Position numbers and translations under genes: made by a program. From the IMG/VR virus record IMGVR_UViG_3300029826_000004, positions 1-45,176 of that record: a stretch of DNA of 45,176 bases, one strand, 5' to 3'. The first letter of the stretch is position 1. Every line of letters begins with the position of its first letter. Source of the stretch: a virus. This document shows positions 25,034-33,787 of the stretch, piece after piece. The notes under the pieces were generated by a model. It did not search any database, was not told the DNA's origin, and saw only the letters and a list, made by a program, of their open reading frames with translations.

Positions 25034-25272
25034 CAATCCAAGGTAAATTATTTGATGTTCCTGCACGTCCTGATCCTTTCCCGGGGCGTGTTTGCCGTGA
25101 GTGTGGCCACTTTTACCGTCACCGATACCGGCCCGACAAATACAAATACTGCAATGCAGAGCGTCAGGCAAACACCTTTTTAGGTCATAAGAAGGTCGGA
25201 GCATTGCAAAAAGCCTGTAACTTATTTATTGAGGACGAAAGCTATGGAAAGAAGCAGAAGGCAAAAAATTAA
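25030..25272 (+). CDS. Small Cys-rich putative zinc-binding protein
   Basis: 80 residues. VCRECGHFYRHRYRPDKYKYCNAERQ contains CxxC plus a later Cys and His residues, and a final Cys near residue 65, a four-ligand zinc-binding arrangement. Common size and layout for Bacteroidota phage accessory proteins. Overlaps the preceding gene by four bases. Role not known. Confidence 0.55.
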   Translation: MTIQGKLFDVPARPDPFPGRVCRECGHFYRHRYRPDKYKYCNAERQANTFLGHKKVGALQKACNLFIEDESYGKKQKAKN

Positions 25273-25321
25273 ACCCTAATTGTCCCGGGTGAAAGGGATG
25301 AATAACCAATAAACTTATATT

Positions 25322-25591
25322 ATGAGTTGGTCAATTGATTTAATGGGTAAACCTGAAAATGTAGCCATTGCACTGACAGCTGAAAGCGTAAAAATGTCGG
25401 GCGATTCAAAAGCCGAATACGACGCGGCGTTGCCTCACATGGTTGGACTGGTTCAGCAAAACTATGGTAATTCTAGTGTTGTAATTCATGTTACAGCCAA
25501 TGGAAGTGGTTATGTCGCTATCGATGACACGAATACGGGGAATAGGTCGTGTAACGTTAAAATCGAAACGATTTATACTGAGCTGGTATGA
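25322..25591 (+). CDS. Conserved hypothetical protein
   Basis: 89 residues, alpha/beta. MSWSIDLMGKPENVAIAL and AEYDAALPHMVGLVQQNYG, then a Gly-rich beta hairpin (HVTANGSGYVAIDD). The sequence resembles a small conserved protein of Bacteroidota phages without assigned function. It is preceded by a 49-bp gap with no convincing promoter and overlaps the DUF488 gene by four bases. Confidence 0.5.
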   Translation: MSWSIDLMGKPENVAIALTAESVKMSGDSKAEYDAALPHMVGLVQQNYGNSSVVIHVTANGSGYVAIDDTNTGNRSCNVKIETIYTELV

Positions 25592-25998
25592 TTTTCCCGA
25601 CTATCTACACCGGAAATTTTGCAAATGCCAAAAAGTACCTCAAAAAGGGGTACTCTTTGGTTAGCATTGCACTTGGTCCGCCAAAAACATTTAAAGGGCA
25701 TGACTATAAAAAACTGGCTCCTCAGGCATATATGATTGGATTGCCCGAAACGACATACATTGCAGAATACCGTAAAAGGATTCTAAATAACCTCAGTCCA
25801 CGTGATGTTATGTTTGAATTGTCTGATATTTCTACTTTAGATAAAGGAAGGCCGTTAGTTTTATTATGCTACGAGAAGAAAGGCGATTTTTGTCATAGAC
25901 AGCTCGTTGCGGAATGGCTGACCCGGAATTTGAATATTGAAGTTTTGGAGCTCGGAGATCTATCCGATCAGGAACCGAGCCAATTAGGATTATTTTAA
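25588..25998 (+). CDS. DUF488 family protein
   Basis: 136 residues. The signature is the C-terminal part: LVLLCYEKKGDFCHRQLVAEWL (Cys94, Cys102, His103, Arg104), the conserved heart of DUF488, a fold believed to be nucleic-acid associated. The N-terminus IYTGNFANAKKYLKKGYSLVSIALG matches the usual start. In phages DUF488 proteins often occur near nucleotide or DNA modification genes, which is the case here (the modification island begins at 26008). Biochemical activity is not established. Confidence 0.7.
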   Translation: MIFPTIYTGNFANAKKYLKKGYSLVSIALGPPKTFKGHDYKKLAPQAYMIGLPETTYIAEYRKRILNNLSPRDVMFELSDISTLDKGRPLVLLCYEKKGDFCHRQLVAEWLTRNLNIEVLELGDLSDQEPSQLGLF

Positions 25999-26007
25999 AC
26001 AACTGAC

Positions 26008-26703
26008 ATGAAAATCAATGACTTAAAGCGGAATGAAAACAATCCGCGGGGTATTAAACCCGAGAGACTTCGCAAGCTGATTAGCTCTATTATTGAATTT
26101 CCTCAAATGATGGCCCTTAGGCCTCTCGTTTACAACGGTGCAAATGCAGTGCTGGGAGGTAATATGAGACTCGAGGCCGTGAAGGGCATTCAAAAGATGG
26201 GACCGGATGAAGTGAAAAAGATCCTTGAAGAAAAGAAAAAGCCTGAAAACTTTAAGTTATTGGCTCCTCTCTTTTCTGGTGATATGCCTGCCGGCTGGAC
26301 CGTTAGCGCGGCTATCCTGACGCCTGAACAGGAAAAACGATTCATTATTGCTGACAATGTCGAGTACGGAGAATGGGATTGGGATATGTTGGCTAATGAA
26401 TGGGAGGCCCGTGAGCTTAATGAATGGGGACTTGGTGCATGGGAGATTGATGAATCTGATGAAATTGAATTACCACAAAGCCATTATAATGGTCCGGTTA
26501 GTGGTGATGCAGGCGGAACGTCACTGGATAACTTCACTCCCGAAACGCAGCCTAAACAAAGTATTGCGGCCGTGAATGAAAATGATATCCGGAAAGGTGC
26601 TGAATCAATCCACAATACAATTAACAGCACACTGGACACGGTTAAAATCGTTTGCCCTCACTGTAATAAAGAGTTTGAAATAGAGAAAAAAGAGGTCCTA
26701 TGA
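26008..26703 (+). CDS. ParB/Srx-like protein of the modification island
   Basis: 231 residues. The N-terminal part matches ParB-type nuclease-like domains paired with phage methyltransferases: LKRNENNPRGIKPERLRKLISS, RPLVYNGANAVLGGNMRLEAV. The region IADNVEYGEWDWDMLANEW, then LNEWGL is the typical C-terminal motif of ParB-like partners of DNA methyltransferases. A Cys pair CPHC near the end suggests a metal-binding tail. It overlaps the methyltransferase gene by four bases. It probably binds DNA near the modification machinery; catalysis is not proven. Confidence 0.75.
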   Translation: MKINDLKRNENNPRGIKPERLRKLISSIIEFPQMMALRPLVYNGANAVLGGNMRLEAVKGIQKMGPDEVKKILEEKKKPENFKLLAPLFSGDMPAGWTVSAAILTPEQEKRFIIADNVEYGEWDWDMLANEWEARELNEWGLGAWEIDESDEIELPQSHYNGPVSGDAGGTSLDNFTPETQPKQSIAAVNENDIRKGAESIHNTINSTLDTVKIVCPHCNKEFEIEKKEVL

Positions 26704-27524
26704 ATTTGACATTCCAAAAGGTGGCCGCGTCTCTGATTAATGCAGACTATAAATTTGCCAAGACGATGCCTGAACATCCCCATTTTTACACGTTAAAAGA
26801 AAAGTGGACCTCTGACATCCCATTTGAGGAAGTGGTAAAATTTATGAGGGAAAATAGCACTACGGAGCAATTTAAGGGCCAGAACTACCAGATGTTTTAC
26901 CTCAATCAATATAAATATTGGACAATGGGGGCACCGCTCGATCAGACAATTCTCATTAACCGGGCTAAAAACGTGTTCACAAATGAATATGATAATATCG
27001 CTGAAGATTATGACGCTATGTTCACAGACGAAAGCAGCGAAAAAGAGGAACGAGACTTGTTTTCACTACTGGATGTATCAGGTGAAGTACTTGACGTGGG
27101 TTGCGGAAACGGGATGCTCCTGAAGAATGTTATCATAAGTCCGAGCATGTATATTGGACTCGATCCCTCAAACGAAATGCTTAATCTCTTGAAAAAACAC
27201 TATCCGGCTTATTCTAACCGTGTGTTTAATTGTCCATTTGAACACTTCCATTCAACGGGCAAGTACGATACAATTCTTGCTCTGTTTGGCACTGCAAGCT
27301 ATATAAGTCGTGAGGCAATTTCAAGAATTAAACACCTCCTAACACCTTCCGGGAAGGCATATTTAATGTTTTACCGGGATGGATATTTCCCTGTTTCGCA
27401 TAAAGAAACTAATCTTTGGATGGACTGGATTCGTTACCCCGGGGCCAATTATAGCCGTTTTGGATGGGGGAATGTAAAACAGGAGGTATTTACAAATTAT
27501 GACTTGATAACCATAACTAACTAA
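26700..27524 (+). CDS. SAM-dependent class I methyltransferase
   Basis: 274 residues. Motif I is VLDVGCGNGMLL (near residue 130), followed by motif II-like YIGLDPSNEMLNLLKK and the motif IV-region CPFEHFHSTGKYDTILALFG. This is the Rossmann fold of small-molecule or protein methyltransferases; the DNA-methylase DPPY motif is missing. An extra N-terminal domain of about 100 residues precedes the fold. It lies between a ParB-like gene and a DNA methyltransferase, so a role in making or completing a modified base is possible. Substrate unknown. Confidence 0.75.
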   Translation: MNLTFQKVAASLINADYKFAKTMPEHPHFYTLKEKWTSDIPFEEVVKFMRENSTTEQFKGQNYQMFYLNQYKYWTMGAPLDQTILINRAKNVFTNEYDNIAEDYDAMFTDESSEKEERDLFSLLDVSGEVLDVGCGNGMLLKNVIISPSMYIGLDPSNEMLNLLKKHYPAYSNRVFNCPFEHFHSTGKYDTILALFGTASYISREAISRIKHLLTPSGKAYLMFYRDGYFPVSHKETNLWMDWIRYPGANYSRFGWGNVKQEVFTNYDLITITN

Positions 27525-27525
27525 T

Positions 27526-28155
27526 ATGAACGACGTTATTGAAATAAAATCACATCGAGTCATGCATTCGGACCTAATGTTCTCTGATTTTCAGGACTTA
27601 ATGCGAAACGATATTGCTGACATCATGTATTCGGATCCTCCTTGGGGGGAGGGCAATCTTAAATACTGGCAAACAATCAACAACCGTCAGACGGGAGCAG
27701 ATAAAAACCCGGTAAACTATTCGAAATTTCTTTGGCGGATTTTCGATATCGCAAAGACACATGTGAAGCCGGAAGGTATGGTATTTATTGAATACGGTAT
27801 TGCATGGCATAACAATGTAAAAATGACGGCCGCCAAACACGGTTTTCATAATCTCGGGACGATTCGTTTGAATTATCGCTCAGGAGTCAAATTTCTTCCG
27901 CTTGATCTGCATTTATTTAGTCAGACTCCTGTTCTAATAAAGGACAATTACATTGACTCGGTTCGGGATACCCACGGTTTTGAAACCTTAAAGCAGGCAA
28001 TCACTCCTTTTGTATCCCCGGGAATGAAGATTCTCGATCCGTGTTGCGGGATGGGTTATACAGCTCAATTCGCTGTTGATAATGGCCTAACGTTCTTCGG
28101 AAACGAACTTAACCGTTCGAGACTCAATAAAACAATTAAACGGCTATCTAAATGA
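27526..28155 (+). CDS. DNA methyltransferase (DPPW, beta-type order)
   Basis: 209 residues. The catalytic motif IV DPPW (Asp37-Trp40) comes first and the SAM-binding motif I DPCCGMGYT (near 171) near the C-terminus, the order of beta-class amino methyltransferases that make N6-adenine or N4-cytosine. No large target-recognition domain is visible, so the protein is small and may need a partner for specificity. It follows a second methyltransferase and overlaps the PAPS-reductase-like gene by four bases. It is probably active against host restriction or as an epigenetic mark. Confidence 0.8.
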   Translation: MNDVIEIKSHRVMHSDLMFSDFQDLMRNDIADIMYSDPPWGEGNLKYWQTINNRQTGADKNPVNYSKFLWRIFDIAKTHVKPEGMVFIEYGIAWHNNVKMTAAKHGFHNLGTIRLNYRSGVKFLPLDLHLFSQTPVLIKDNYIDSVRDTHGFETLKQAITPFVSPGMKILDPCCGMGYTAQFAVDNGLTFFGNELNRSRLNKTIKRLSK

Positions 28156-29300
28156 AAATTTATAACGAAACGAATGTTTATGATGCGGCTCTGAGTCGCA
28201 TCCGTTTTTTATTCGATGAGTTCCCGACGGTCATAGTAGGATTCTCAGGCGGTAAGGATTCAACGGTATGTTTAAATCTGGCTTTAAAGGTTGCAGAGGA
28301 AAAAAACCGCCTTCCGCTGAAGGTCATGTTTATTGACCAAGAGGCAGAATGGAACCATGTTATTGAGTACATCCGGGGCGTTATGAATAACCCGAAAATT
28401 GATCCGATATGGCTTCAGGTCCCAATTAAGTTATTCAATAGTACGTCATCCGAAACCCCATGGTTGCAGTGCTGGGAACCCGGCCGTAAATGGATGAGGG
28501 AAAAGGAACCGAACAGCATACATGAGAACAGATTTGGCACTGACAGATTCGCTAAGATGTTTGAGCAATATGTTAAAACGGAATTTCCCGGGGAAAAAGT
28601 ATGCTATGTTTCGGGCGTCAGGGCGGAGGAATCACCAGCCCGTTACACCACTCTCACATACACGGCAAAATATAAACATATTACTTGGGCCAAAAGACTG
28701 AGTAAAACACATGAGCATTTTACCTTCTATCCCCTTTATGATTGGTGGTATTCAGATATCTGGAAGGCAATCCACGATAATCATTGGCCGTATTGTCCAA
28801 TTTATGATTTCATGTTCCAGCGTGGCGTTAAGATTCAAGAAATGAGAGTCTCGAATGTGCACCACGAAACAGCTACGAAGTCGCTTTATATCCTTCAGGA
28901 AATAGAGCCGGATACATGGCAGCGGCTGACTTCTCGCTTGCATGGCATAAACACGGCCGGCCAATTAAAACACGACGCCTTTCACGTAAAGGAAATCCCG
29001 TTCATGTTCAAAAGCTGGCCTGAGTACAGGGATTATCTTCTTGAACATTTAATTACGGACCCGGATATAAAACAAAAATTTGAATTGAAGTTTTTCCGGA
29101 TGGCCATAAAATATCGCGGAATGAAGTGCAAAGAGGAAATGTTCAAAGAACAGGTTAATACCATCCTATCGAATGACTTTTATTTCACGAAACTTAGTAA
29201 TTGGGAAATGAGGCCTATGGTTAACGATTGGCGGAAGTACAAAAAGGGAATCGACCATCCGAACCACTCGAAAAATAAATACATAACTGGAAAAAAATGA
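28152..29300 (+). CDS. ibrA: PAPS-reductase-family protein (IbrA-like)
   Basis: 382 residues. The PP-loop motif SGGKDS (residues 32-37) starts a PAPS reductase/ATP-pyrophosphatase fold (VGFSGGKDSTVCLNLAL, then MFIDQEAEW). GVRAEESPAR and YPLYDWWYSDIWKAI, with PICPIYDFMF-type features (PYCPIYDFM), match the IbrA/DUF3440 group, which lacks the assimilatory role. The partner ParB-like gene overlaps by four bases downstream, reproducing the IbrA-IbrB pair described in E. coli. The enzymatic reaction in phages is unknown; adenylation or sulfur transfer onto DNA or protein are possibilities. Confidence 0.75.
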   Translation: MKIYNETNVYDAALSRIRFLFDEFPTVIVGFSGGKDSTVCLNLALKVAEEKNRLPLKVMFIDQEAEWNHVIEYIRGVMNNPKIDPIWLQVPIKLFNSTSSETPWLQCWEPGRKWMREKEPNSIHENRFGTDRFAKMFEQYVKTEFPGEKVCYVSGVRAEESPARYTTLTYTAKYKHITWAKRLSKTHEHFTFYPLYDWWYSDIWKAIHDNHWPYCPIYDFMFQRGVKIQEMRVSNVHHETATKSLYILQEIEPDTWQRLTSRLHGINTAGQLKHDAFHVKEIPFMFKSWPEYRDYLLEHLITDPDIKQKFELKFFRMAIKYRGMKCKEEMFKEQVNTILSNDFYFTKLSNWEMRPMVNDWRKYKKGIDHPNHSKNKYITGKK

Positions 29301-29977
29301 ATCAGCAAGACTACACAACACAGCTGGCCATCCTGAAAAGGGCATTCGCTAATCTCTATGGCTCGGTAGATGATAAGGTAAAATTCGTAAACGACATGAG
29401 AGGCTTTATTTCGCAGGAAATGAGCCCGGTTAAAAATCAGCCGGTGGATTTCGTTATGTGGGTTCCTATCGATATGGTTGAACCGAACGACTACAATCCG
29501 AACAGCGTCGCAAAGGTTGAAATGAAGCTCCTTTATACCTCAATATTATATGACGGTTACACTCAACCGGTGGTTACAATATGGGACCCGAATCGGAAGA
29601 AATTTATCATTGTTGACGGATTTCACAGGTACTTTATTTGCAATACGAATATGGACATATACGAAAAGAATAACGGGTTATTGCCTATTGTCGTACTGAA
29701 AAAAGACATAAACGATCGCATGGCCTCAACTGTGAGACATAACCGGGCCCGTGGAAAACACTCCGTACAGGGAATGAGTCACATGGTTTTTAAAATGCTG
29801 AACAACGGGTGGAGTGATACTGAGATTTGCAATCAACTTGGAATGGAGGCGGAAGAGTTGTTAAAACTGAAGCACATAACAGGCTTTTCCAAGCTATTCG
29901 AAAATGCAGAATATCGAAAATCATGGGAAACAAAACGGATGATCAGACTGAGGCACGAACAGGCCGATTCTGAGTAG
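29297..29977 (+). CDS. ibrB: ParB-family partner (IbrB-like)
   Basis: 226 residues. The ParB/Srx domain is evident: VPIDMVEPNDYNPNSV, then the key IVDGFHRYFIC (Asp107-Gly-Phe-His-Arg111), ending with RHNRARGKHSVQGMSHMV, a helix-turn-helix-like region with LGMEAEELLKLKHITG. Pairing with a PAPS-reductase-type gene by a four-base overlap is the hallmark of IbrB. ParB/Srx proteins bind nucleotide and DNA; this family is linked to DNA-associated functions and gene regulation. It is the second ParB-like protein in the island. Confidence 0.75.
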   Translation: MNQQDYTTQLAILKRAFANLYGSVDDKVKFVNDMRGFISQEMSPVKNQPVDFVMWVPIDMVEPNDYNPNSVAKVEMKLLYTSILYDGYTQPVVTIWDPNRKKFIIVDGFHRYFICNTNMDIYEKNNGLLPIVVLKKDINDRMASTVRHNRARGKHSVQGMSHMVFKMLNNGWSDTEICNQLGMEAEELLKLKHITGFSKLFENAEYRKSWETKRMIRLRHEQADSE

Positions 29978-30009
29978 CTATTTTGTCCCCATAACTATTT
30001 TAGCCAAAT

Positions 30010-30573
30010 ATGCCACAAAATACTACTGAAATAATACTCAAAAGGAGGGAAATAATCGCGGGGTTGTACCTGAAAGGAGTCCCTCAATACGTGATCGCTG
30101 AGGAAGTGCAAAGTCGCATGGATATTAGCTGTTCACGACAACAGGTAACCGCCGACATTCATGTTCTTATTGAAGAATGGCGGGAGTCAGCCAAACGTGA
30201 TATTGAAACCGCAAAAATGCAGGAATTGGCCAAAATAGACTCTCTCGAGCGTGAATATTGGGAGGCATGGGAGAAGTCTAAAACCGATTATAAACAGCGG
30301 TATGTCAAGCGAAAAGGGGTAAACATGACCGATGATGAGCGTGAGAGATTCATTGCGGATGAGGAAGAGCGAGGCCAAAAGGAAATGATCATTTTTGGAG
30401 ATCCGCGATTCCTTCAAGGGGTGCAATGGTGTATAAATAAGAGATGTGAGATTTTCGGAGTGAATGCTCCTATTGAAATCACCTCAACAATAAAGGGAGG
30501 TTTCCCGGATTATACAGATGACGAGCTCAGGGATTCAGTAACAACGTTTTTGGAACAAAAAAGAAAGAAATGA
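30010..30573 (+). CDS. terS: Terminase small subunit
   Basis: 187 residues. An N-terminal helix-turn-helix region (ILKRREIIAGLYLKGVPQ, then VIAEEVQSRMDI) is followed by a helical oligomerisation part (KIDSLEREYWEAWEKSK) and GDPRFLQGVQWCINKRCEIFG, a motif I associate with small terminases. Immediately followed by the large subunit with a four-base overlap. It recognises the packaging site on phage DNA. Assignment relies on motif and on the neighbour. Confidence 0.8.
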   Translation: MPQNTTEIILKRREIIAGLYLKGVPQYVIAEEVQSRMDISCSRQQVTADIHVLIEEWRESAKRDIETAKMQELAKIDSLEREYWEAWEKSKTDYKQRYVKRKGVNMTDDERERFIADEEERGQKEMIIFGDPRFLQGVQWCINKRCEIFGVNAPIEITSTIKGGFPDYTDDELRDSVTTFLEQKRKK

Positions 30574-32054
30574 AGGCACCAATAGAGGACATGCGAAAGG
30601 CTCAATTTGAGTTATTGGTCCGGGAGGCCCGGGCCGGTAATTTCCTTGCGTATTGTCTTTTTATGGATGCTCCTTTTTTCCTTAAGCGTAAGATCCTGTT
30701 TAAAATCATAGAAGCGTTTCAATCTGTTCATGATGCCTTTAAACGAGGTGAATCGATATCTGTTGCATGTTCGTTACCTCCCCGGGCCGGAAAGTCTTAT
30801 ATCACATCGTTATTTGTAACATTCATGCTGGGGCACTTCCCGAATGAATCAGTTATGAGAAATGCATGTACCGGAACGCTTTATAATAAGTTTTCATACG
30901 ATGCCCGTGAGATTGTCAAAAAAGAACAATACCGGATGGTATTCCCGGACGTCCGGATGTCTCGAAAACAGAACTTAGGGGGGTGGTCGCTCGAATCTGC
31001 AAAACAGGTTAGCTATTTTGGTGCGGGCGTTAGTGGAACAATTATCGGATTCGGAGCGTCAATGCTTTCAATCACTGATGACCTGTTCAAAGATTTCGAG
31101 GCCGCAATGTCAGCAACTATAAATGATACCACGTGGCGTTGGAAGGAGGGAGCACATGACTCCCGGACTGAGAAAAACTGTTGTAAAATAGACATTGGGA
31201 CCCGGTGGTCTATGAATGACGTGATTGGCCGGATGGAAGCGAACGGGGAATATGATATCATTGTACGTATCCCGGCACTTATTGAAGATGAGGACTCAGG
31301 CGAAATGGTTAGCTTTTGTGAGGATGTTCATTCAACTGATTATTATCTGAAGCTGCAGGCCACGATCGATCAAATGATCTTTATGGCTGAATATATGCAG
31401 GATCCAATAGAGGTTGCAGGATTGCTCTATCCGAAATCAGAACTCAACTTTTTCACGATGGCAGAGCTGGCCGGGAAAAATCCAGACGGGAAAGTCGGTG
31501 CTGTTGATGTTGCTGACGAGGGAACTGATTACCTGTCGAATCCCATTGGATACATATTCGGGGATAAGGTATTTATAACCGATTGGGTTTATAATCAGTC
31601 ACCTGTTGAAGTTAACGAAGGAGAGGTTGCAGGCAAGATTATTGAACACCAGATCCAGAATGAGCTAATTGAGAGTAATAATGGTGGCCGTCTGTTTTCG
31701 ATCATGGTGGATCGAATCCTGAAACAAGATAAGCAGGATAACAAAACGAAACATCAGGCAAATATTGAAGCGAGGCCGACGGTTTCAAATAAAATGACCC
31801 GGATGATCATGAGGGCGGGTATTATTAAGAAACACTTTTATTTCCGCTCTGACGTGCCTTTAAATAGCGAATACGCAAAGGCAATGCATGACCTCACTAC
31901 TTTTTTAAGGACCGGCGGGAATGCTCATGATGACGCGCCTGACGGTATAACTATTTTGGCTGAATACCTTGAATATCTTGGAGTTTTGTCTATGTATATA
32001 GAGGATGAATCCCAGCGGTCAGCAGATGTGAAACGAGAGTTCGGATTCTATTAA
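30570..32054 (+). CDS. terL: Terminase large subunit
   Basis: 494 residues, complete. ATPase: Walker A PPRAGKS (Pro70-Ser76, Lys75), Walker B MLSITDD (Asp170/Asp171). Nuclease: first acidic residue in GAVDVADEGTDY (Asp313) and the last in HDDAPDG (Asp454, Asp455, Asp458). It pumps DNA into the prohead and cuts the concatemer. Normally the portal follows directly; here about 8 kb of unrelated genes intervene, starting with promoter copy 1 at 32077. Confidence 0.95.
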   Translation: MKAPIEDMRKAQFELLVREARAGNFLAYCLFMDAPFFLKRKILFKIIEAFQSVHDAFKRGESISVACSLPPRAGKSYITSLFVTFMLGHFPNESVMRNACTGTLYNKFSYDAREIVKKEQYRMVFPDVRMSRKQNLGGWSLESAKQVSYFGAGVSGTIIGFGASMLSITDDLFKDFEAAMSATINDTTWRWKEGAHDSRTEKNCCKIDIGTRWSMNDVIGRMEANGEYDIIVRIPALIEDEDSGEMVSFCEDVHSTDYYLKLQATIDQMIFMAEYMQDPIEVAGLLYPKSELNFFTMAELAGKNPDGKVGAVDVADEGTDYLSNPIGYIFGDKVFITDWVYNQSPVEVNEGEVAGKIIEHQIQNELIESNNGGRLFSIMVDRILKQDKQDNKTKHQANIEARPTVSNKMTRMIMRAGIIKKHFYFRSDVPLNSEYAKAMHDLTTFLRTGGNAHDDAPDGITILAEYLEYLGVLSMYIEDESQRSADVKREFGFY

Positions 32055-32076
32055 ATGATTTTTTTCGCGTCAGCTA

Positions 32077-32107
32077 TTGCATATATAAATTTATTGCACT
32101 AGCTTTA
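32077..32107 (+). promoter_or_regulatory. Promoter family, copy 1
   Basis: TTG, exactly 20 bases, then TAGCTTTA. It is followed within five bases by the conserved ATGTTAAACGTAATAC leader. It heads the first accessory cassette after the terminase. Confidence 0.75.
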
Positions 32108-32135
32108 TATCATGTTAAACGTAATACATGACGCG

Positions 32136-32594
32136 ATGAATCCAAAAACAATCACAAAAGAGAAGGCGATGACGCCGGGACATATCCGGAAGGATGTTTC
32201 TAAACTGAGACAGATGAAAAAATACTATGTCCGGATCGGTCACGAAAAAAGCATTAATGCCGTTGATAAGGCACTCCACTACTACAATGAAATGAATAAG
32301 ACTCATCAGGATATTATGGCCAATAGGCCTATCCGAGTTGATTTCTATGCTGACTCATATCAATACCGGGAACCGTTGTTTTTCACAGTTGACGGACTTT
32401 TCCAGTACACAATATTGCTTTCAAACATTCGTCGAATCATAGGTGAAGACGTTCAAAAGTCACCGTGTTCAGGAATGCACGAAACGTTTTGGGCCACACT
32501 CTCGTTTTTCCATACTTCGACAATGACGTATGACGAAAAATTTGAGGCCCGAATTAAGGTAAACACTTCCGAACTCAAAGGAGGTGCTTTTTAA
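32136..32594 (+). CDS. Hypothetical protein, first accessory gene
   Basis: 152 residues from the ATG at 32136; an in-frame ATG at 32112 belongs to the conserved leader and is probably at or near the transcription start. Helical N-terminus, then a beta-rich middle (PIRVDFYADSYQYREPLFFTVDGLFQYT) and GMHETFWATLSFFHTST. No membrane segment. It is the only gene between promoter copy 1 and terminator 32613, so it may be an independent cassette. Family unknown. Confidence 0.5.
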   Translation: MNPKTITKEKAMTPGHIRKDVSKLRQMKKYYVRIGHEKSINAVDKALHYYNEMNKTHQDIMANRPIRVDFYADSYQYREPLFFTVDGLFQYTILLSNIRRIIGEDVQKSPCSGMHETFWATLSFFHTSTMTYDEKFEARIKVNTSELKGGAF

Positions 32595-32612
32595 TCGCTG
32601 TCGTTTAACATG

Positions 32613-32637
32613 AAGGGCCTCACTCGGGGCCCTTTTT
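32613..32637 (+). terminator. Rho-independent terminator
   Basis: Perfect 7-bp stem AAGGGCC / GGCCCTT with an 8-nt loop and a short T-run. It isolates the first accessory gene. Confidence 0.75.
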
Positions 32638-32670
32638 AAACGGAAATACATACCTAACAATATTGACATC

Positions 32671-33006
32671 ATGAAAAAAATAATTGAATTAAGCGAGAAT
32701 AAATACGCCGTGTTGGAGGTGTACCGTCGATTCATATCATCCGCCGTTGAAGCCATATCTAAGGATCGGCCGGATAAAAATGAAAAAGATTGGGAGGCTT
32801 TTGCGAAAATGGTGACGCTGCATGATAATCCTTCCTTATATTCAGTGGTAACGAATCCCATTCGTATTATCGCGCATTCATACACAGCTGAATCGATAAC
32901 GCTATCAGCTAACGATTTGGCAAAGATACTATATGAAAGGAGTTTATTGACTAAAGAAGTGAGCAATGAACCAATGACTCTATATGAGTATTACTACGAT
33001 GAATAA
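32671..33006 (+). CDS. Hypothetical protein
   Basis: 111 residues, mostly helical, starting MKKIIELSENKYAVLEVYRRF. The middle part has a VVTNPIRIIAHSYTAESITL strand and the end is acidic with an YEYYYDE tail. It lies between two terminators, yet no copy of the promoter family is seen in front of it, so it may rely on readthrough. Family unknown. Confidence 0.5.
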   Translation: MKKIIELSENKYAVLEVYRRFISSAVEAISKDRPDKNEKDWEAFAKMVTLHDNPSLYSVVTNPIRIIAHSYTAESITLSANDLAKILYERSLLTKEVSNEPMTLYEYYYDE

Positions 33007-33010
33007 AGAG

Positions 33011-33033
33011 GTCCCTCCCGGGACTTTTTTTTT
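33011..33033 (+). terminator. Rho-independent terminator
   Basis: GTCCC / GGGAC with a 4-nt TCCC loop, followed by nine T bases; A-rich upstream bases can extend the stem. Directly upstream of promoter copy 2. Confidence 0.85.
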
Positions 33034-33057
33034 ATTCAAAAATATAAAGTTAATCGC

Positions 33058-33088
33058 TTGCTTTTATAAAACTATTCATTTAACTTTA
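33058..33088 (+). promoter_or_regulatory. Promoter family, copy 2
   Basis: TTG, 20 bases, TAACTTTA, then the leader ATGTTAAACGTAATAC at 33094-33109. It follows a terminator, so it starts a new unit. Confidence 0.8.
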
Positions 33089-33117
33089 TATCAATGTTAA
33101 ACGTAATACATAAGACA

Positions 33118-33777
33118 ATGAACTCAACAGGCAATTTTTTAGTAAACACGGACCATATCAATAGGTCAATCGAGAACATCAAGAAATTTAAACCTGAGGA
33201 CGTTGAAATGCTTCAGGAGGTCTATGAGATTTGCCTATTTGGAAATGTTGATCCGCGAATCATCGCAGCGATGGAAGCAAAACTACAAGAACTCGGAAGC
33301 GATAAGTTTATCCACGGGCCGGCTGAAGACTCAACCACTGCCGAAAAGGTCATGAGAATTATTTCCAGCAAACGGACTGATGACGTCGAGAGAAAATATG
33401 AGGTATTCAAATTTGATCAGGTCTTTGAAACCGAAGAGGAGTTATTAGCCAGTGGGCTTATGGAACGTATTTGGGAGGGATTTCAAGGAATGCACACTCA
33501 GATCGCCGTTTGGAAAAGGTTTAAATTTATCCGGGCTTTCACCGTTAAACGTGACCCAAAGAATAATTTTGGACGTGACTTTGATCTCTATCGTTTTTAC
33601 GAGACTGATGAAGGTTTGAAGCTAGTCAAAAAGATCGAAATACACGCCTGTATCGATAATTCTCCAATGAGAGAAGCATGGATTTATCCTGACTCTATGA
33701 TTTTCACTGAACACTATTATCAAAAATCAGCTCAATCACGCCGTATTCTGGCAAGTGCCGGGGTTGTGGTGTGCTAA
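33118..33777 (+). CDS. Hypothetical protein
   Basis: 219 residues from the ATG at 33118 (the in-frame ATG at 33094 is part of the conserved promoter leader). Helical N-terminal half with several coiled segments, then WEGFQGMHTQIAVWKRFKFIRAF and a beta C-terminal part. It resembles the neighbour at 32136 only in the GMH-aromatic pattern, which is too short for homology. Unknown function; first gene in the unit 33118-35183. Confidence 0.5.
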   Translation: MNSTGNFLVNTDHINRSIENIKKFKPEDVEMLQEVYEICLFGNVDPRIIAAMEAKLQELGSDKFIHGPAEDSTTAEKVMRIISSKRTDDVERKYEVFKFDQVFETEEELLASGLMERIWEGFQGMHTQIAVWKRFKFIRAFTVKRDPKNNFGRDFDLYRFYETDEGLKLVKKIEIHACIDNSPMREAWIYPDSMIFTEHYYQKSAQSRRILASAGVVVC

Positions 33778-33787
33778 TAACAATCAT

